A stretch of DNA of 64,000 nucleotides from Spirilliplanes yamanashiensis (GCF_016863475.1 NZ_BOOY01000019.1:1-64000); one strand, 5' to 3'. Numbered from the stretch's first letter, positions 20,089 to 28,844 are shown. Translations and numbers: made by a program. Notes: generated by a model from the letters alone, not told the origin.

Positions 20089-20217
20089 GACCCTCTACCC
20101 CCAACGCACTGTTCGTCCCGGCGCCCGGGTAATCCGGGTGCCACCGCCCTCAGCGTAGTGGGTACCCTGGGGATCGCTCAGCTTGGCGCGGGTTCCGTCC
20201 CACCCCCAGGCGGGCCG

Positions 20218-20290
20218 GTCCCCGTATCCCAACGGCAGAGGAAATGCTCTCAAACAGCATCGAGTGTGGGTTCGAATCCCACCGGGGACA
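20218..20290 (+). tRNA. Unusual class-I tRNA with anticodon CAA
   Basis: A full cloverleaf folds: acceptor GTCCCCG/CGGGGAC (7 bp), a weak D stem TCC/GGA, anticodon stem ATGCT/AGCAT with loop CTCAAAC (anticodon CAA at 20251-20253), a 5-base variable region CGAGT, and T stem GTGGG/CCCAC with loop TTCGAAT. No CCA is encoded. CAA reads the leucine codon UUG, but bacterial tRNA-Leu is class II with a long variable arm; here the arm is short and the D stem has only three pairs. Its charging identity is therefore doubtful. The remnant of a LAGLIDADG-type gene starts about 10 bases downstream, suggesting an associated unit. Confidence 0.85.
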
Positions 20291-20299
20291 CATCCAGGA

Positions 20300-20941
20300 A
20301 TGTCATACCGCCGGGCCGGCTGCGCCGCCGGGCCGAGGACATGAGCGCGAACGGCATTCCCTTCGGCGACATCTGCCGGGCTCTCGGACTGCCCCGCCGG
20401 ACCGTCGGCCATTGGCTGCATGACGAACCGTCGCGGCGCCCCACCCGGCCGCCCGACACGCGCTGCCCGTTCTGCTCGGCACGTACCTGGGCGACGGCCA
20501 TCAACTCATGACGCAGCGGATCCCGCTGCTCGCCGTCGCCTGCGACGAGCGGTACCCGGACCTGATGCGCGAGGTCGGAGCGGCCATGATCACCTGCGGC
20601 ACCCGGTCGGCCCACCACCGGCGGAAACCGGGTTGCGCGGCCGTCTCCTCACTCTGGAAACGCCATGCCTGCTCCCGCAGCTCGGGGCGGGCCGCAGATT
20701 CCTCCGCGGCCTTCTGCATTCCGACGGCTCCCGCGCGACCAACACCATTCACACAAACGGCAGGACCTACGCCTGTCCCCGGTACCACTTCACGAACCAT
20801 TCGGGCGACCTCATGCGCCTCTGCGAGGAATCGCTCGACCGGCTCGGAATTACGTGGCGGATGTGCATGTGGAAGCAGGTGCCCGTCGCGCGGCGGGAGG
20901 CCGTCGCCGCGCTCGACGTCCGTGTCGGCCCGGAGGCGTGA
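20300..20941 (+). pseudogene. Decayed HTH/LAGLIDADG-type gene next to the tRNA
   Basis: Three frames together spell a protein of the actinobacterial HTH plus LAGLIDADG-like family. The HTH is in frame from 20341 (IPFGDICRALGLPRRTVGHWL) and continues to a Zn-type RCPF. A frame jump then gives the first motif LLGTYLGDGH and ACDERYPDLMREVGAAM. A second jump near 20670 gives FLRGLLHSDGSRATN (second motif), CPRYHFTNHSGDLMRLCEES and a C terminus ending at 20941. The segments between RCPF and LLGTYLGDGH and before RRFLRGLL look deleted compared with intact relatives as I remember them. The exact start is uncertain. Intact members resemble homing endonucleases or regulators; this copy cannot make a full protein. 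Confidence 0.75.
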
Positions 20942-20961
20942 TCGGTTGTAACGTCGGCCAC

Positions 20962-22401
20962 GTGGCCGCGCACATGACACCGGACGAGTTCCGCGCCTAC
21001 GGGCACCAGGTGGTCGACTGGGTCGCCGACTACTGGGCGACGCTGGAGCAGCGCCCGGTGCTGCCGTCCGATCCGCCCGGCACGGTGGCGGGGAAGCTGC
21101 CCGCCCGCGCGCCGGTCGCCGGTGAGGGCGTCGACGCGATCCTCAAGGATCTCGACGAGGTCGTGCTGCCGGGGGTGACGCACTGGCAGCATCCCGGGTT
21201 CTTCGCGTACTTCCCGGCGAACACGTCCGGGCCCAGCGTGCTCGGTGACCTGGTCAGCTCGGGGCTGGGCGTGCAGGGCATGCTGTGGGCGACCAGCCCG
21301 GCGGCGACCGAGGTGGAGACCGTCGTCCTGGACTGGCTGGTGGGGCTGCTCGGGCTGCCCGAGCGGTTCCTGTCGACCGGGGCGGGCGGCGGGGTGATCC
21401 AGGACTCGGCGTCGTCGGCCACGCTGGTGGCGACGCTCGCCGCGCTGCACCGGGCCAGTGGGGGCGAGTGGCGGTCGGCGGGGGTGCGGCGGCGGTTCAC
21501 CGCGTACACGTCCACGCAGGGGCATTCGTCCATCGAGAAGGCGGCGCGGATCGCGGGCATCGGGGACGGTCAGGTCCGGGCCGTCGAGACCGATGAGGCG
21601 TGCGCGATGCGGCCGGAGGCGCTGCGGGCGGCGCTCGCCGCGGACGTGGCGGCCGGGTGTGTGCCGGCGATCGTGGTGGCGACGATCGGCACCACGTCGA
21701 CGACGGCGGTCGACCCGCTGCCGGCCATCGCGGAGATCTGCCGGGAGTACGGGGTGTGGCTGCACGTCGACGCCGCGTACGCCGGTTCGGCGGCGGTGTG
21801 CCCGGAGCTGCGCTGGTCGCACGCCGGGGTGGAGTTCGCGGACTCGTACTGCTTCGACCCGCACAAGTGGCTGCTGACCGGGTTCGACTGCGACGCGTTC
21901 TGGGTGGCGGACCGCGCCGAGCTGGTGCAGGCGCTGACCGTGCTGCCGGAGTACCTGCGCAACGCGGCCAGCGACTCGGGCGCGGTGCTGGACTACCGGG
22001 ACTGGCAGGTGCCGCTCGGGCGGCGGTTCCGGGCGCTGAAGCTGTGGTTCGTGCTGCGCTGGTACGGCGAGGAGGGGCTGCGCGCGCACATCCGGTCGGG
22101 GGTGGCGGCGGCGCAGTGGTTCGCGGAGCGGGTGCGGGCGGACGAGCGGTTCGAGGTGGTGGCGCCGCACCCGTTCTCGCTGGTGTGTTTCCGCCTCCGC
22201 AGCGACGACGGCGACGGCGCCGACGAGCAAAATGCGGCGCTGCTGGCGCGGGCGAACGCGTCGGGGGCGGCGTACCTGACCCATACGCGGGTGCACGGCC
22301 GGTACGCGCTGCGGCTGGCGGTGGGGTCGCCGCGCACCGAGGAGCGGCACGTGGCGGCCGCGTGGGAGCTGATCGCCGGCCTAGCAGGCGAACCGGGATG
22401 A
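20962..22401 (+). CDS. PLP-dependent aromatic-L-amino-acid decarboxylase family protein
   Basis: A 479-residue fold-type I PLP enzyme of the group II decarboxylases. It shows the substrate-loop PGVTHWQHPGFFAYFPAN, STQGHSSIEKAARIAG (His stacking on PLP), HVDAAYAGSAAVCPELR (PLP-binding Asp) and the Schiff-base Lys in FDPHKWLLTGFDCDAFW. Likely reactions are decarboxylation of Trp, Tyr, Phe or L-DOPA to amines. The GTG start follows a TAACGT hexamer by 7 bases (leaderless); the next ATG is 12 bases in. It stands alone directly downstream of the decayed gene. Confidence 0.92.
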   Translation: MAAHMTPDEFRAYGHQVVDWVADYWATLEQRPVLPSDPPGTVAGKLPARAPVAGEGVDAILKDLDEVVLPGVTHWQHPGFFAYFPANTSGPSVLGDLVSSGLGVQGMLWATSPAATEVETVVLDWLVGLLGLPERFLSTGAGGGVIQDSASSATLVATLAALHRASGGEWRSAGVRRRFTAYTSTQGHSSIEKAARIAGIGDGQVRAVETDEACAMRPEALRAALAADVAAGCVPAIVVATIGTTSTTAVDPLPAIAEICREYGVWLHVDAAYAGSAAVCPELRWSHAGVEFADSYCFDPHKWLLTGFDCDAFWVADRAELVQALTVLPEYLRNAASDSGAVLDYRDWQVPLGRRFRALKLWFVLRWYGEEGLRAHIRSGVAAAQWFAERVRADERFEVVAPHPFSLVCFRLRSDDGDGADEQNAALLARANASGAAYLTHTRVHGRYALRLAVGSPRTEERHVAAAWELIAGLAGEPG

Positions 22402-22485
22402 TCTGAAGGTTTTTCCCAAAGCGGGGCGACACGGACCTGCCGAGTGCTGTCATGACGATACGGACAGCGATGTCGGGAGGTCCGA

Positions 22486-25400
22486 ATGTCTCGGTCGAAC
22501 GCCAGGGCCATGGCCGATCAGCACCGCCGCCGATGGGCGTTGCTGCTGCTCCTGGGGGCCGCGTGGATGATCGCCGCGTGGAGCGTACCCCGGTTCGAGC
22601 CGGACGCGGCGGACCAGGCCGCGTGGCTCACCGGCGCGTTGCTGATCTTCGCGGCGGGCGCCGAACTGGCCCGCGCGTCGCTCGCCCCCACGTGGCGGCA
22701 GCTGCACGGCGGGCTGGCGATCCTGTCCGCGCTCGTCGGCATGATCGCCGTCGGCAACCCCGCGGGCACGGTGGTCGGCCTGGCCGCCCTCGTGGGCTTC
22801 TTCCTGCTGGTACGCGGCGGCGTCGACATCGCCGTGGCCGCGGCGACCCGGCAGAGCGAGCCGGCCTGGGGCGCCCAGCTCGCCATCGGCGCCGGCGAGG
22901 CGGTCGTCGGGTTCTGGGCGGCGGCGCGCTTCGTCGAGACCACGTCCATGCTGGTGGTGACGCTGGGCGCGTTCGCGCTGCTGCGCGGCATCGCGGAGAT
23001 CGTGGCCGCCCTGCGGATGCGCGAGGCGAAGCCGCAGCCGCGCGCCGCCGGCTACGCGGCCGGCCAGGCGGACTTCGTCGCCGCCGGCCGCCCGGTGGCC
23101 CGGCACCGCGCGGACGAGTCCGTCCGCGAACCCGCCGCCCAGCCCGCGGCCGAACCCGTCGGCGTCGGCGCCTCCGCCCCCGGCTACACCGGCGGCGGCC
23201 CGGCCGTCGGCTCGGCCCCGCCGCCCACCCCTGCGGGCCCGGGCGGCGGCTCGACGGGTACGACGTACCGGGCGGGCGGGTACGGCGCTCCCCCGCCCCC
23301 GCCGCCGCCATCGTCGGAGGAGCCCGGCGACGCCGGCCTCGACCTGGTCGACGAGACCGGCGAGGATCGGCCGTTCGACCCGCGCGCCGCGGCGCCCTAC
23401 GACACCACCCCGCCGGACGACGACTACATCGGCCGCCGCCGGTCCGCCGGCACCCTGGCCTCGGACCTCGGGGGCGTGCTCGACCCCGCCGCCGAGGGTC
23501 CGGGCTGGCCCGCCAATCCGGGGTACGCCGGCCGCACCACCACCGGCGGCACGGACACCAATCCGGGCTGGCCCGCCGCCACCGCCGGCGAAGCGGTTTC
23601 GGACCGGGCGGAGCCCCGGGACGGCGACCCGCTCGCCGTCTTCCGCCCGGCCGCACCGGCGGGGCCGGCGGTGGGATGGGCGAGCCTGCAGGCGGACCCG
23701 GCGGATCGGCTCACGGGCCCGGCCACGGACGTGCCGACCGGCCCGGATGCGGACCTGGCAACCCACCTCGGCGCCGACGTGCCGACTGATTCGGCCCCGG
23801 ACCTGCCGACCGGCCCGCCTTCGGGCCTGCTAACTGAACCGGGCCTCGCGACTAAGCCGGACCTCTCGACCGGGCCGGGCCTGCCGGCCGGCTCGGCTTC
23901 GGGCCTGTCGACCGGCCGGGATGCGGATCTGCCGACCGGTTCGGGCTTCATCCCCCGGACCGGCTCGGCGGCCGAGGCGACCATCGTCCCGGACGAACCG
24001 ACCGGCTTGGCCGCGGACCTGCCCGCCGGCTCGGCGACGGGGCTCCCGGCGTGGTCCTCCCCGGTCTGGGAGCCCTCCGCGGCCCCCACCGCGGACCGCA
24101 ACCTCGACCCCGCCGCGGACCATATGGCGAACTCCGCGGCGGGCAACACGACGGGCCACGTCGCGGGCCCCGCGGGGAGCCACGCGGCGGGCCCTGCAGT
24201 GGGCCTCGGCGCAGACCGCCTCACCGGCTCCGCCTTCGGCCCCGCCGCGGACCGCGGCCCGGCGCCGGCCGCCGAACCGGCCTTCGAGCCCGCGACCGGA
24301 CTCCTCCGCCCGGCCGCACAGGACGAACCCGCACAGGAGCCCGCCGGCGGGCCCGCCGGCATCCCGTCGGGCCCGACCGCCAGCTGGGAGACGCCCGAGG
24401 GCGCCGCGGACCGGCCCGGCGACGAACCCGGCCCCGCGCGGCCGTGGTTCGGCATCGGCACGGCCACCGGGGAGGCCACCGGGACGGCGCTGCCCGGCCC
24501 GTGGTCCAGCCCCGGCCATGTCGAGGACCGCGCTGCCGGGGAGGCCGGGCCGTCGTCGTTCAGCGTGGCCGACCGGCTCGACCGGCCGTGGGCCGCCGCC
24601 GCGGGCGAGGAGCCCGCCAGCCGGGACGATGACCCGCTGGCCGACGTGTTCGGCGGGCCGGAGCCCACCGGCACGATGATCAAGCTGCCGAGCCTCACGG
24701 GCGTGGACGACGACGAGGAGCCCGCGTGGGGTCGGCCGGTGTGGCAGGCCGCGCCGGGCGGCCCGGAGGAGCCGGTGGGGCCGCAGGGGTTCAGCGCGGC
24801 GTGGCAGGAGCAGCAGGGCGGTGTGAGCTGGCAGGCGGCCGACCTGACGCCCGAGCGGCCCGGGGCCGCGCCCGGGTACGAGGGGGCCGCGGTGTGGTCC
24901 GGCTCGCCGCACGGGCCCGCGCTCGGTGTGCCGGAGGAAGGGCCGGCCGGGCTCGGCGAGCCCAGTGGGCTGCCGCCGGTCCCGGGCGGGACGTTCCGGG
25001 CGCCGGGAGCAGCGGCGGGAGCCGAGCCGGCCGCCAAGCCGGCGCCGATGGTGGCGCGGCCGGTCGGTGAGGCGGCGGGGGCGTCGCAGCCGAGCGGTTT
25101 GCCGCCGCTGGGCGGTGGGCCGCGGGTCGGGGTGCCGCAGGTCGGGGTGCCGCAGGTCGGGGTGCCGCAGGTCGGGGTGCCGCAGGTCGGGGTGCCGCAG
25201 ATTGGGGAGCCGCAGGACGCCGGTCCGGGGGCGCGGCCCGGTGGGCTGCCGCCGCTGTACCCGCCGGTGGGCGGGGCGCCGATCCGGGCCGGGATGCGGA
25301 TTCCGGCGGGTCAGGCGCCGAGCCCGACGCCGGTGGGGCCGGCGGATCCGCGGGCGGCCGCGCCGGTGGCGCCGAGCGGGCAGCCGGTGGGGCGGCGGGT

Positions 25401-25509
25401 GCCGGGCGACCCGGTGGTGCACGGGACGCCGGACGGCGGCGAGGACGACGAGCCGCGGGAGGGCCGGGGCGGCTGGTTCCGCAACGGCCGGCGCCGCCGG
25501 TCGGAGTGA
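22486..25509 (+). CDS. DUF308-type membrane protein with very long disordered tail
   Basis: A 1007-residue protein. Residues 15-185 hold about six membrane helices in the DUF308/HdeD pattern (WALLLLLGAAWMIAAW, LHGGLAILSALVGMIAVGNP, TSMLVVTLGAFALLRGIAEI). The remaining 800 residues are Pro/Gly/Ala/Thr-rich and acidic, contain many DLPTG/AGSATGL-like imperfect repeats and the VGVPQ repeats at 25126-25215, and end in a basic patch (RNGRRRRSE). The tail is predicted to be disordered and probably cytoplasmic. Family members are normally about 200 residues. The start has Shine-Dalgarno GGGAGG (22475-22480). HdeD proteins are linked to acid stress in enterobacteria; the role here is unknown. Confidence 0.75.
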   Translation: MSRSNARAMADQHRRRWALLLLLGAAWMIAAWSVPRFEPDAADQAAWLTGALLIFAAGAELARASLAPTWRQLHGGLAILSALVGMIAVGNPAGTVVGLAALVGFFLLVRGGVDIAVAAATRQSEPAWGAQLAIGAGEAVVGFWAAARFVETTSMLVVTLGAFALLRGIAEIVAALRMREAKPQPRAAGYAAGQADFVAAGRPVARHRADESVREPAAQPAAEPVGVGASAPGYTGGGPAVGSAPPPTPAGPGGGSTGTTYRAGGYGAPPPPPPPSSEEPGDAGLDLVDETGEDRPFDPRAAAPYDTTPPDDDYIGRRRSAGTLASDLGGVLDPAAEGPGWPANPGYAGRTTTGGTDTNPGWPAATAGEAVSDRAEPRDGDPLAVFRPAAPAGPAVGWASLQADPADRLTGPATDVPTGPDADLATHLGADVPTDSAPDLPTGPPSGLLTEPGLATKPDLSTGPGLPAGSASGLSTGRDADLPTGSGFIPRTGSAAEATIVPDEPTGLAADLPAGSATGLPAWSSPVWEPSAAPTADRNLDPAADHMANSAAGNTTGHVAGPAGSHAAGPAVGLGADRLTGSAFGPAADRGPAPAAEPAFEPATGLLRPAAQDEPAQEPAGGPAGIPSGPTASWETPEGAADRPGDEPGPARPWFGIGTATGEATGTALPGPWSSPGHVEDRAAGEAGPSSFSVADRLDRPWAAAAGEEPASRDDDPLADVFGGPEPTGTMIKLPSLTGVDDDEEPAWGRPVWQAAPGGPEEPVGPQGFSAAWQEQQGGVSWQAADLTPERPGAAPGYEGAAVWSGSPHGPALGVPEEGPAGLGEPSGLPPVPGGTFRAPGAAAGAEPAAKPAPMVARPVGEAAGASQPSGLPPLGGGPRVGVPQVGVPQVGVPQVGVPQVGVPQIGEPQDAGPGARPGGLPPLYPPVGGAPIRAGMRIPAGQAPSPTPVGPADPRAAAPVAPSGQPVGRRVPGDPVVHGTPDGGEDDEPREGRGGWFRNGRRRRSE
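25126..25215 (+). repeat. 15-bp coding repeat (VGVPQ)
   Basis: GTCGGGGTGCCGCAG occurs five times without change (25126-25200), followed by one diverged copy (25201-25215, IGEPQ). Each unit encodes VGVPQ in frame, so copy number can change without breaking the gene. Perfect identity at the DNA level implies recent expansion. Confidence 0.95.
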
Positions 25510-25518
25510 CCCGGCGGG

Positions 25519-26424
25519 TCAGACCGTCTCGAGCACCGGCTCCGGGGCCGGGGCGGTCCGCTCGGCGCGGCGGGCGCGGCGCAGGGCGCGGATCGCGAAG
25601 GTGAGGGCGACGGCCCAGCCGGCCAGGACCAGCCCGTACACCAGCAGGCGGGGGCTGCCGTCGAACGAGGCGGCCGACATCAGCGTGCGGGCGTTGGTGA
25701 GGACGATGATGCCGCCGACGGCGGCGCCGAGGACCTGGGCGGGGACGAGCCGGACCAGGTAGGCGGCGATGGGGGCGGCGATGACGCCGCCGGCGAGCAG
25801 CGCCGCGACGATCGGCCAGACGAAGCCGGACGAGCTGAGCCCGATGAGGAAGCCGACGCTGGCGGCGGCGGCCACGACGAACTCGGACGCGTCGACGGAG
25901 CCGATGACCTTGCGGGGCTCCATGCGGCCGGACACCAGCAGCGACGGGGTGGCGACCGGGCCCCAGCCGCCGCCGCCGGTGGCGTCGACGAAGCCGGCGA
26001 CGAGGCCGAGCGGCGCCAGGAACCTGTTGCCCAGCGGGCGGCGGCCGGTGCGGCGGGTGATCGGGCGGGCGAAGCGCAGCAGCAGGTAGATGCCGAGGCC
26101 GAGCAGGATGGCGGACATCCACGGGGCGGCGACGTCGCCGGGGATGAAGCTGAGCAGGGTGGCGCCGGCGAAGGCGCCGACCGCGCCCGGCAGGGCGATG
26201 CGGCGCACGACGCGCCAGTCGACGTTGCCGAAACGCCAGTGGGCGGCGCCGGCCGCGAGCGTGGTGCCGATCTCGGACAGGTGCACGGAGGCGCTGGCGG
26301 AGGCCGGGGCGATGCCGGCGACGAGCAGCAGGGTGGACGAGGTGACCCCGTACCCCATGCCGAGCGCGCCGTCGACCAGCTGGGCAGCGAGCCCGACCAG
26401 TGCCAGGACGATCAGCTTGCGCAC
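25519..26424 (-). CDS. TauE/SafE family sulfite or organosulfur exporter
   Basis: A 301-residue integral membrane protein with two related halves and about 8 helices. The family signatures are DGALGMGYGVTSSTLLLVAG near the N terminus and LGLVAGFVDATGGGGWGPVATPSLL in the second half. Relatives export sulfite, taurine breakdown products or sulfoacetate. The GTG start at 26424 has an excellent AGGAGGT site 6 bases upstream. An imperfect-looking but exact palindrome lies 25 bases before the start and may be its operator. Confidence 0.9.
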   Translation of the reverse strand: MRKLIVLALVGLAAQLVDGALGMGYGVTSSTLLLVAGIAPASASASVHLSEIGTTLAAGAAHWRFGNVDWRVVRRIALPGAVGAFAGATLLSFIPGDVAAPWMSAILLGLGIYLLLRFARPITRRTGRRPLGNRFLAPLGLVAGFVDATGGGGWGPVATPSLLVSGRMEPRKVIGSVDASEFVVAAAASVGFLIGLSSSGFVWPIVAALLAGGVIAAPIAAYLVRLVPAQVLGAAVGGIIVLTNARTLMSAASFDGSPRLLVYGLVLAGWAVALTFAIRALRRARRAERTAPAPEPVLETV

Positions 26425-26449
26425 GACCCCACCTCCTCGGTAATTCCCA

Positions 26450-26462
26450 TCGACTTAGTCGA
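26450..26462 (-). promoter_or_regulatory. Palindrome upstream of the TauE-like gene
   Basis: TCGACTTAGTCGA has 6-base arms around one central base, embedded in an unusually AT-containing context (AATTCCCAT on one side, GAGAAGG on the other). It is 25 bases upstream of the GTG start, between promoter and ribosome site. A sulfur-responsive repressor would be a natural owner, but I cannot name the regulator. Confidence 0.45.
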
Positions 26463-26526
26463 GAAGGTAGCCGAGATGGGTGCGGTAGGCCAAGTGGTGA
26501 TCCGGAGAATGGGACGCGAGAAGCTG

Positions 26527-27423
26527 TCAGCCGCCGATTCGGCGGAGCAGACCCTCCTGGACGGCGCTGGCGATGTGCCGGCCGTCGCGGGTGAACATGC
26601 GGCCCTCGGCGAGCCCGCGCCCGCCCCCGGCGGACGGGCTGCCGCAGTCGAACAGGAACCACTCGTCGGCGCGGAACGGCCGGTGGAACCACAGCGCGTG
26701 GTCGAGGCTGGCGCCGATGACGCCGCCGGGCCCCCACACCTCGCCGTGCACGTTGAGCACGGCGTCGAGCAGCGTCAGGTCGGACGCGTACGTCAGCGCG
26801 CAGGCCTGGATGAGCGGGTCGTCGGGCAGCTTGCCGGCGATGCGCATCCAGACGAGCTGGCGCTCCTCGGCGGGGCGGTCGCCCGGCGCGACCCAGCCGG
26901 GGGCGCCGAGGTAGCGGACGTCGACGGCGCGCGGGCCGGCCGCCAGGGCGCGCAGGCGCTCCGGGTACGGGGCCATCCGGTCGATCATCGTCGGCGTGTC
27001 CTCGGGCGCGGGCAGGCCGAGGGGCGTGGGCGAGTGGTGGTCGAGGCCGCTCTCGGCGACGTGGAACGACGCCGACATGAAGAAGATGGTCTTGCCGTGC
27101 TGGCGGGCCACGGAGCGGCGGACGGAGAACGACCGCCCGTCGCGGATGTTCTCCACCTCGAAGTCGATCGGGGTGGACGGGTCGCCGGGCCGGACGAAGT
27201 AGCCGTGCAGCGAGTGCACGGTGCGGTCCGGCCCGACGGTGCGCCCGGCGGCGACCAGGGCCTGGCCGGCGACCTGACCGCCGAAGACCCGCTGCGGCCC
27301 GACCTTGGGGCTGATGCCCCGGAAGGTCGAGTCGCCGATGGCGTCGAGGTCGAGGACCTCGAGCAGCTGGTCGACGGCGGCCTGACCGACGACCAGCGGT
27401 TCCCCGGTCGCCGGCTCGGTCAT
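26527..27423 (-). CDS. tesB: Acyl-CoA thioesterase II
   Basis: A 298-residue double-hotdog thioesterase that hydrolyses acyl-CoA to free acid and CoA. Recognisable parts are RVFGGQVAGQALVAAGRTV, the end of the first hotdog VHSLHGYFVRPGDPSTPIDF, the active-site region ALTYASDLTLLDAVL (Asp) and LDHALWFHRPFRADEW with a C-terminal SAVQEGLLR (Gln). The ATG overlaps the pyk stop (ATGA), a coupling also recalled for pykA-tesB1 of mycobacteria. Confidence 0.94.
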   Translation of the reverse strand: MTEPATGEPLVVGQAAVDQLLEVLDLDAIGDSTFRGISPKVGPQRVFGGQVAGQALVAAGRTVGPDRTVHSLHGYFVRPGDPSTPIDFEVENIRDGRSFSVRRSVARQHGKTIFFMSASFHVAESGLDHHSPTPLGLPAPEDTPTMIDRMAPYPERLRALAAGPRAVDVRYLGAPGWVAPGDRPAEERQLVWMRIAGKLPDDPLIQACALTYASDLTLLDAVLNVHGEVWGPGGVIGASLDHALWFHRPFRADEWFLFDCGSPSAGGGRGLAEGRMFTRDGRHIASAVQEGLLRRIGG

Positions 27424-28844
27424 CCGACGTCGACCAGGGAGCCGAGCTGGTGCACGCGCAGGGTGTTGGTCGAGCCGGGCGCGTTCGGCGGGGAGCCGGC
27501 GACGACGACCACGTACTCGCCGGGCTTGGCGATGCCGAGGCCGAGCATGGCCTGGTCGACCTGGCGGAACATGTCGTCGGTGTGCTCGACGAAGTCCGTC
27601 AGGAACGTCTCCACGCCCCACGACAGGGCCAGCTGGTCGCGCACCTCGGCGACCGGCGTGAACGCCAGCAGCGGCAGCTCGCAGTGCAGGCGCGACAGCC
27701 GGCGCACGGTGTCGCCGGTCTGCGAGAACGCGACCAGCGCCTTGGCGCCGATGTTGCGGGCGATCTGCGACGCGGCGACGGTGAGCGCACCGCCGTGGGT
27801 GCGCGGGTCGTGCTGCAGGCGCGGGACGCCCAGCGAGCCACCCTCGGTGGTGGTGACGATCTTCGCCATGGTGCTGACGGTGAGGACCGGGTACTTGCCG
27901 ACGCTCGTCTCGCCGGACAGCATCACCGCGTCGGCGCCGTCGAGCACGGCGTTGGCGACGTCGGACGCCTCGGCGCGGGTCGGGCGGCTGTTCTCGATCA
28001 TCGAGTCGAGCATCTGGGTGGCGACGATGACGGGCTTGGCGTTCTCCCGGCACAGCTGCACGGCGCGCTTCTGCACCAGCGGCACCTGGTCGAGCGGCAG
28101 CTCGACGCCGAGGTCGCCGCGGGCCACCATCACGCCGTCGAAGGCGAGCACGATGGCCTCGAGGTGGGTGACGGCCTCGGGCTTCTCGACCTTGGCCAGC
28201 ACGGGGCGGTGCACGCCCTCCTCGGCCATGATCTGGTGCACGAGCTTGATGTCGTCGGGCGAGCGCACGAACGACAGCGCGATGAGGTCGACGCCGAGGC
28301 CGAGCGCGAAGCGCAGGTCGGCCTCGTCCTTGTCGCTCATCGCGGGGACGCTGACGGCCACGTTCGGCAGCGAGACGCCCTTGTTGTTGGAGACCGGGCC
28401 GCCCTCGACGACGAGGCAGCGGATGTCGTTGCCCTCGACGGCGCTGACCTCGACGGCGACCTTGCCGTCGTCGATGAGCAGCCGGTCGCCGACCTTGACC
28501 TCCTGCGGGAGCTTGGAGTAGGTGCAGGAGACGCGGTCGGGGGTGCCGATGATGTCGTCACTGGTGATGGTGACGACGTCGCCGGTGCGCCACTCGTGGG
28601 GGCCCGCGGCGAACTTGCCGAGGCGGATCTTCGGGCCCTGCAGGTCGGCGAGGATCGCGACGGCGCGGCCGGCGGCCTGGGCGGCCTCGCGGACCAGGCG
28701 GTAGACCTGCTCGTGGTCGGCGTGGCTGCCGTGGCTGAAGTTGAGACGGGCCACGTCCATGCCGGCGTCGACGAGGCCGCGCAGGCGCTCGGCGGACGAC
28801 GTGGCGGGGCCCAGGGTGCAGACGATCTTGGCTCGGCGTGTCAC
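27420..28844 (-). CDS. pyk: Pyruvate kinase
   Basis: Converts phosphoenolpyruvate and ADP to pyruvate and ATP. About 474 residues with the N-terminal RRAKIVCTLGPATSS, MDVARLNFSHGSHADH, the active-site helix MVARGDLGVELPLDQVPLVQK and the K+/Mg2+ site TQMLDSMIENSRPTRAE. The C-terminal domain is normal. I prefer the GTG at 28844 to the ATG at 28850: a TAGCCT hexamer ends exactly 7 bases before the GTG, whereas only one base separates it from the ATG. It is the first gene of a pyk-tesB unit. Confidence 0.96.
   Translation of the reverse strand: MTRRAKIVCTLGPATSSAERLRGLVDAGMDVARLNFSHGSHADHEQVYRLVREAAQAAGRAVAILADLQGPKIRLGKFAAGPHEWRTGDVVTITSDDIIGTPDRVSCTYSKLPQEVKVGDRLLIDDGKVAVEVSAVEGNDIRCLVVEGGPVSNNKGVSLPNVAVSVPAMSDKDEADLRFALGLGVDLIALSFVRSPDDIKLVHQIMAEEGVHRPVLAKVEKPEAVTHLEAIVLAFDGVMVARGDLGVELPLDQVPLVQKRAVQLCRENAKPVIVATQMLDSMIENSRPTRAEASDVANAVLDGADAVMLSGETSVGKYPVLTVSTMAKIVTTTEGGSLGVPRLQHDPRTHGGALTVAASQIARNIGAKALVAFSQTGDTVRRLSRLHCELPLLAFTPVAEVRDQLALSWGVETFLTDFVEHTDDMFRQVDQAMLGLGIAKPGEYVVVVAGSPPNAPGSTNTLRVHQLGSLVDVG

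Noticed and set aside
20218-20290. Ordinary tRNA-Leu
   Set aside because: The anticodon fits, but the short variable arm does not fit class-II tRNA-Leu, so it is recorded as an unusual tRNA of uncertain identity.
20341-20511. Separate small HTH gene of 56 codons
   Set aside because: The rest of the same family protein follows in other frames with recognisable motifs, so it is better seen as the N-terminal piece of a broken gene.
22486-25509. Reading the 1007-residue frame as an artefact of GC bias
   Set aside because: The frame opens with a good ribosome site and six membrane helices, and the VGVPQ repeats and basic C terminus are in the same frame, so the long product is kept, with reduced confidence for the tail.
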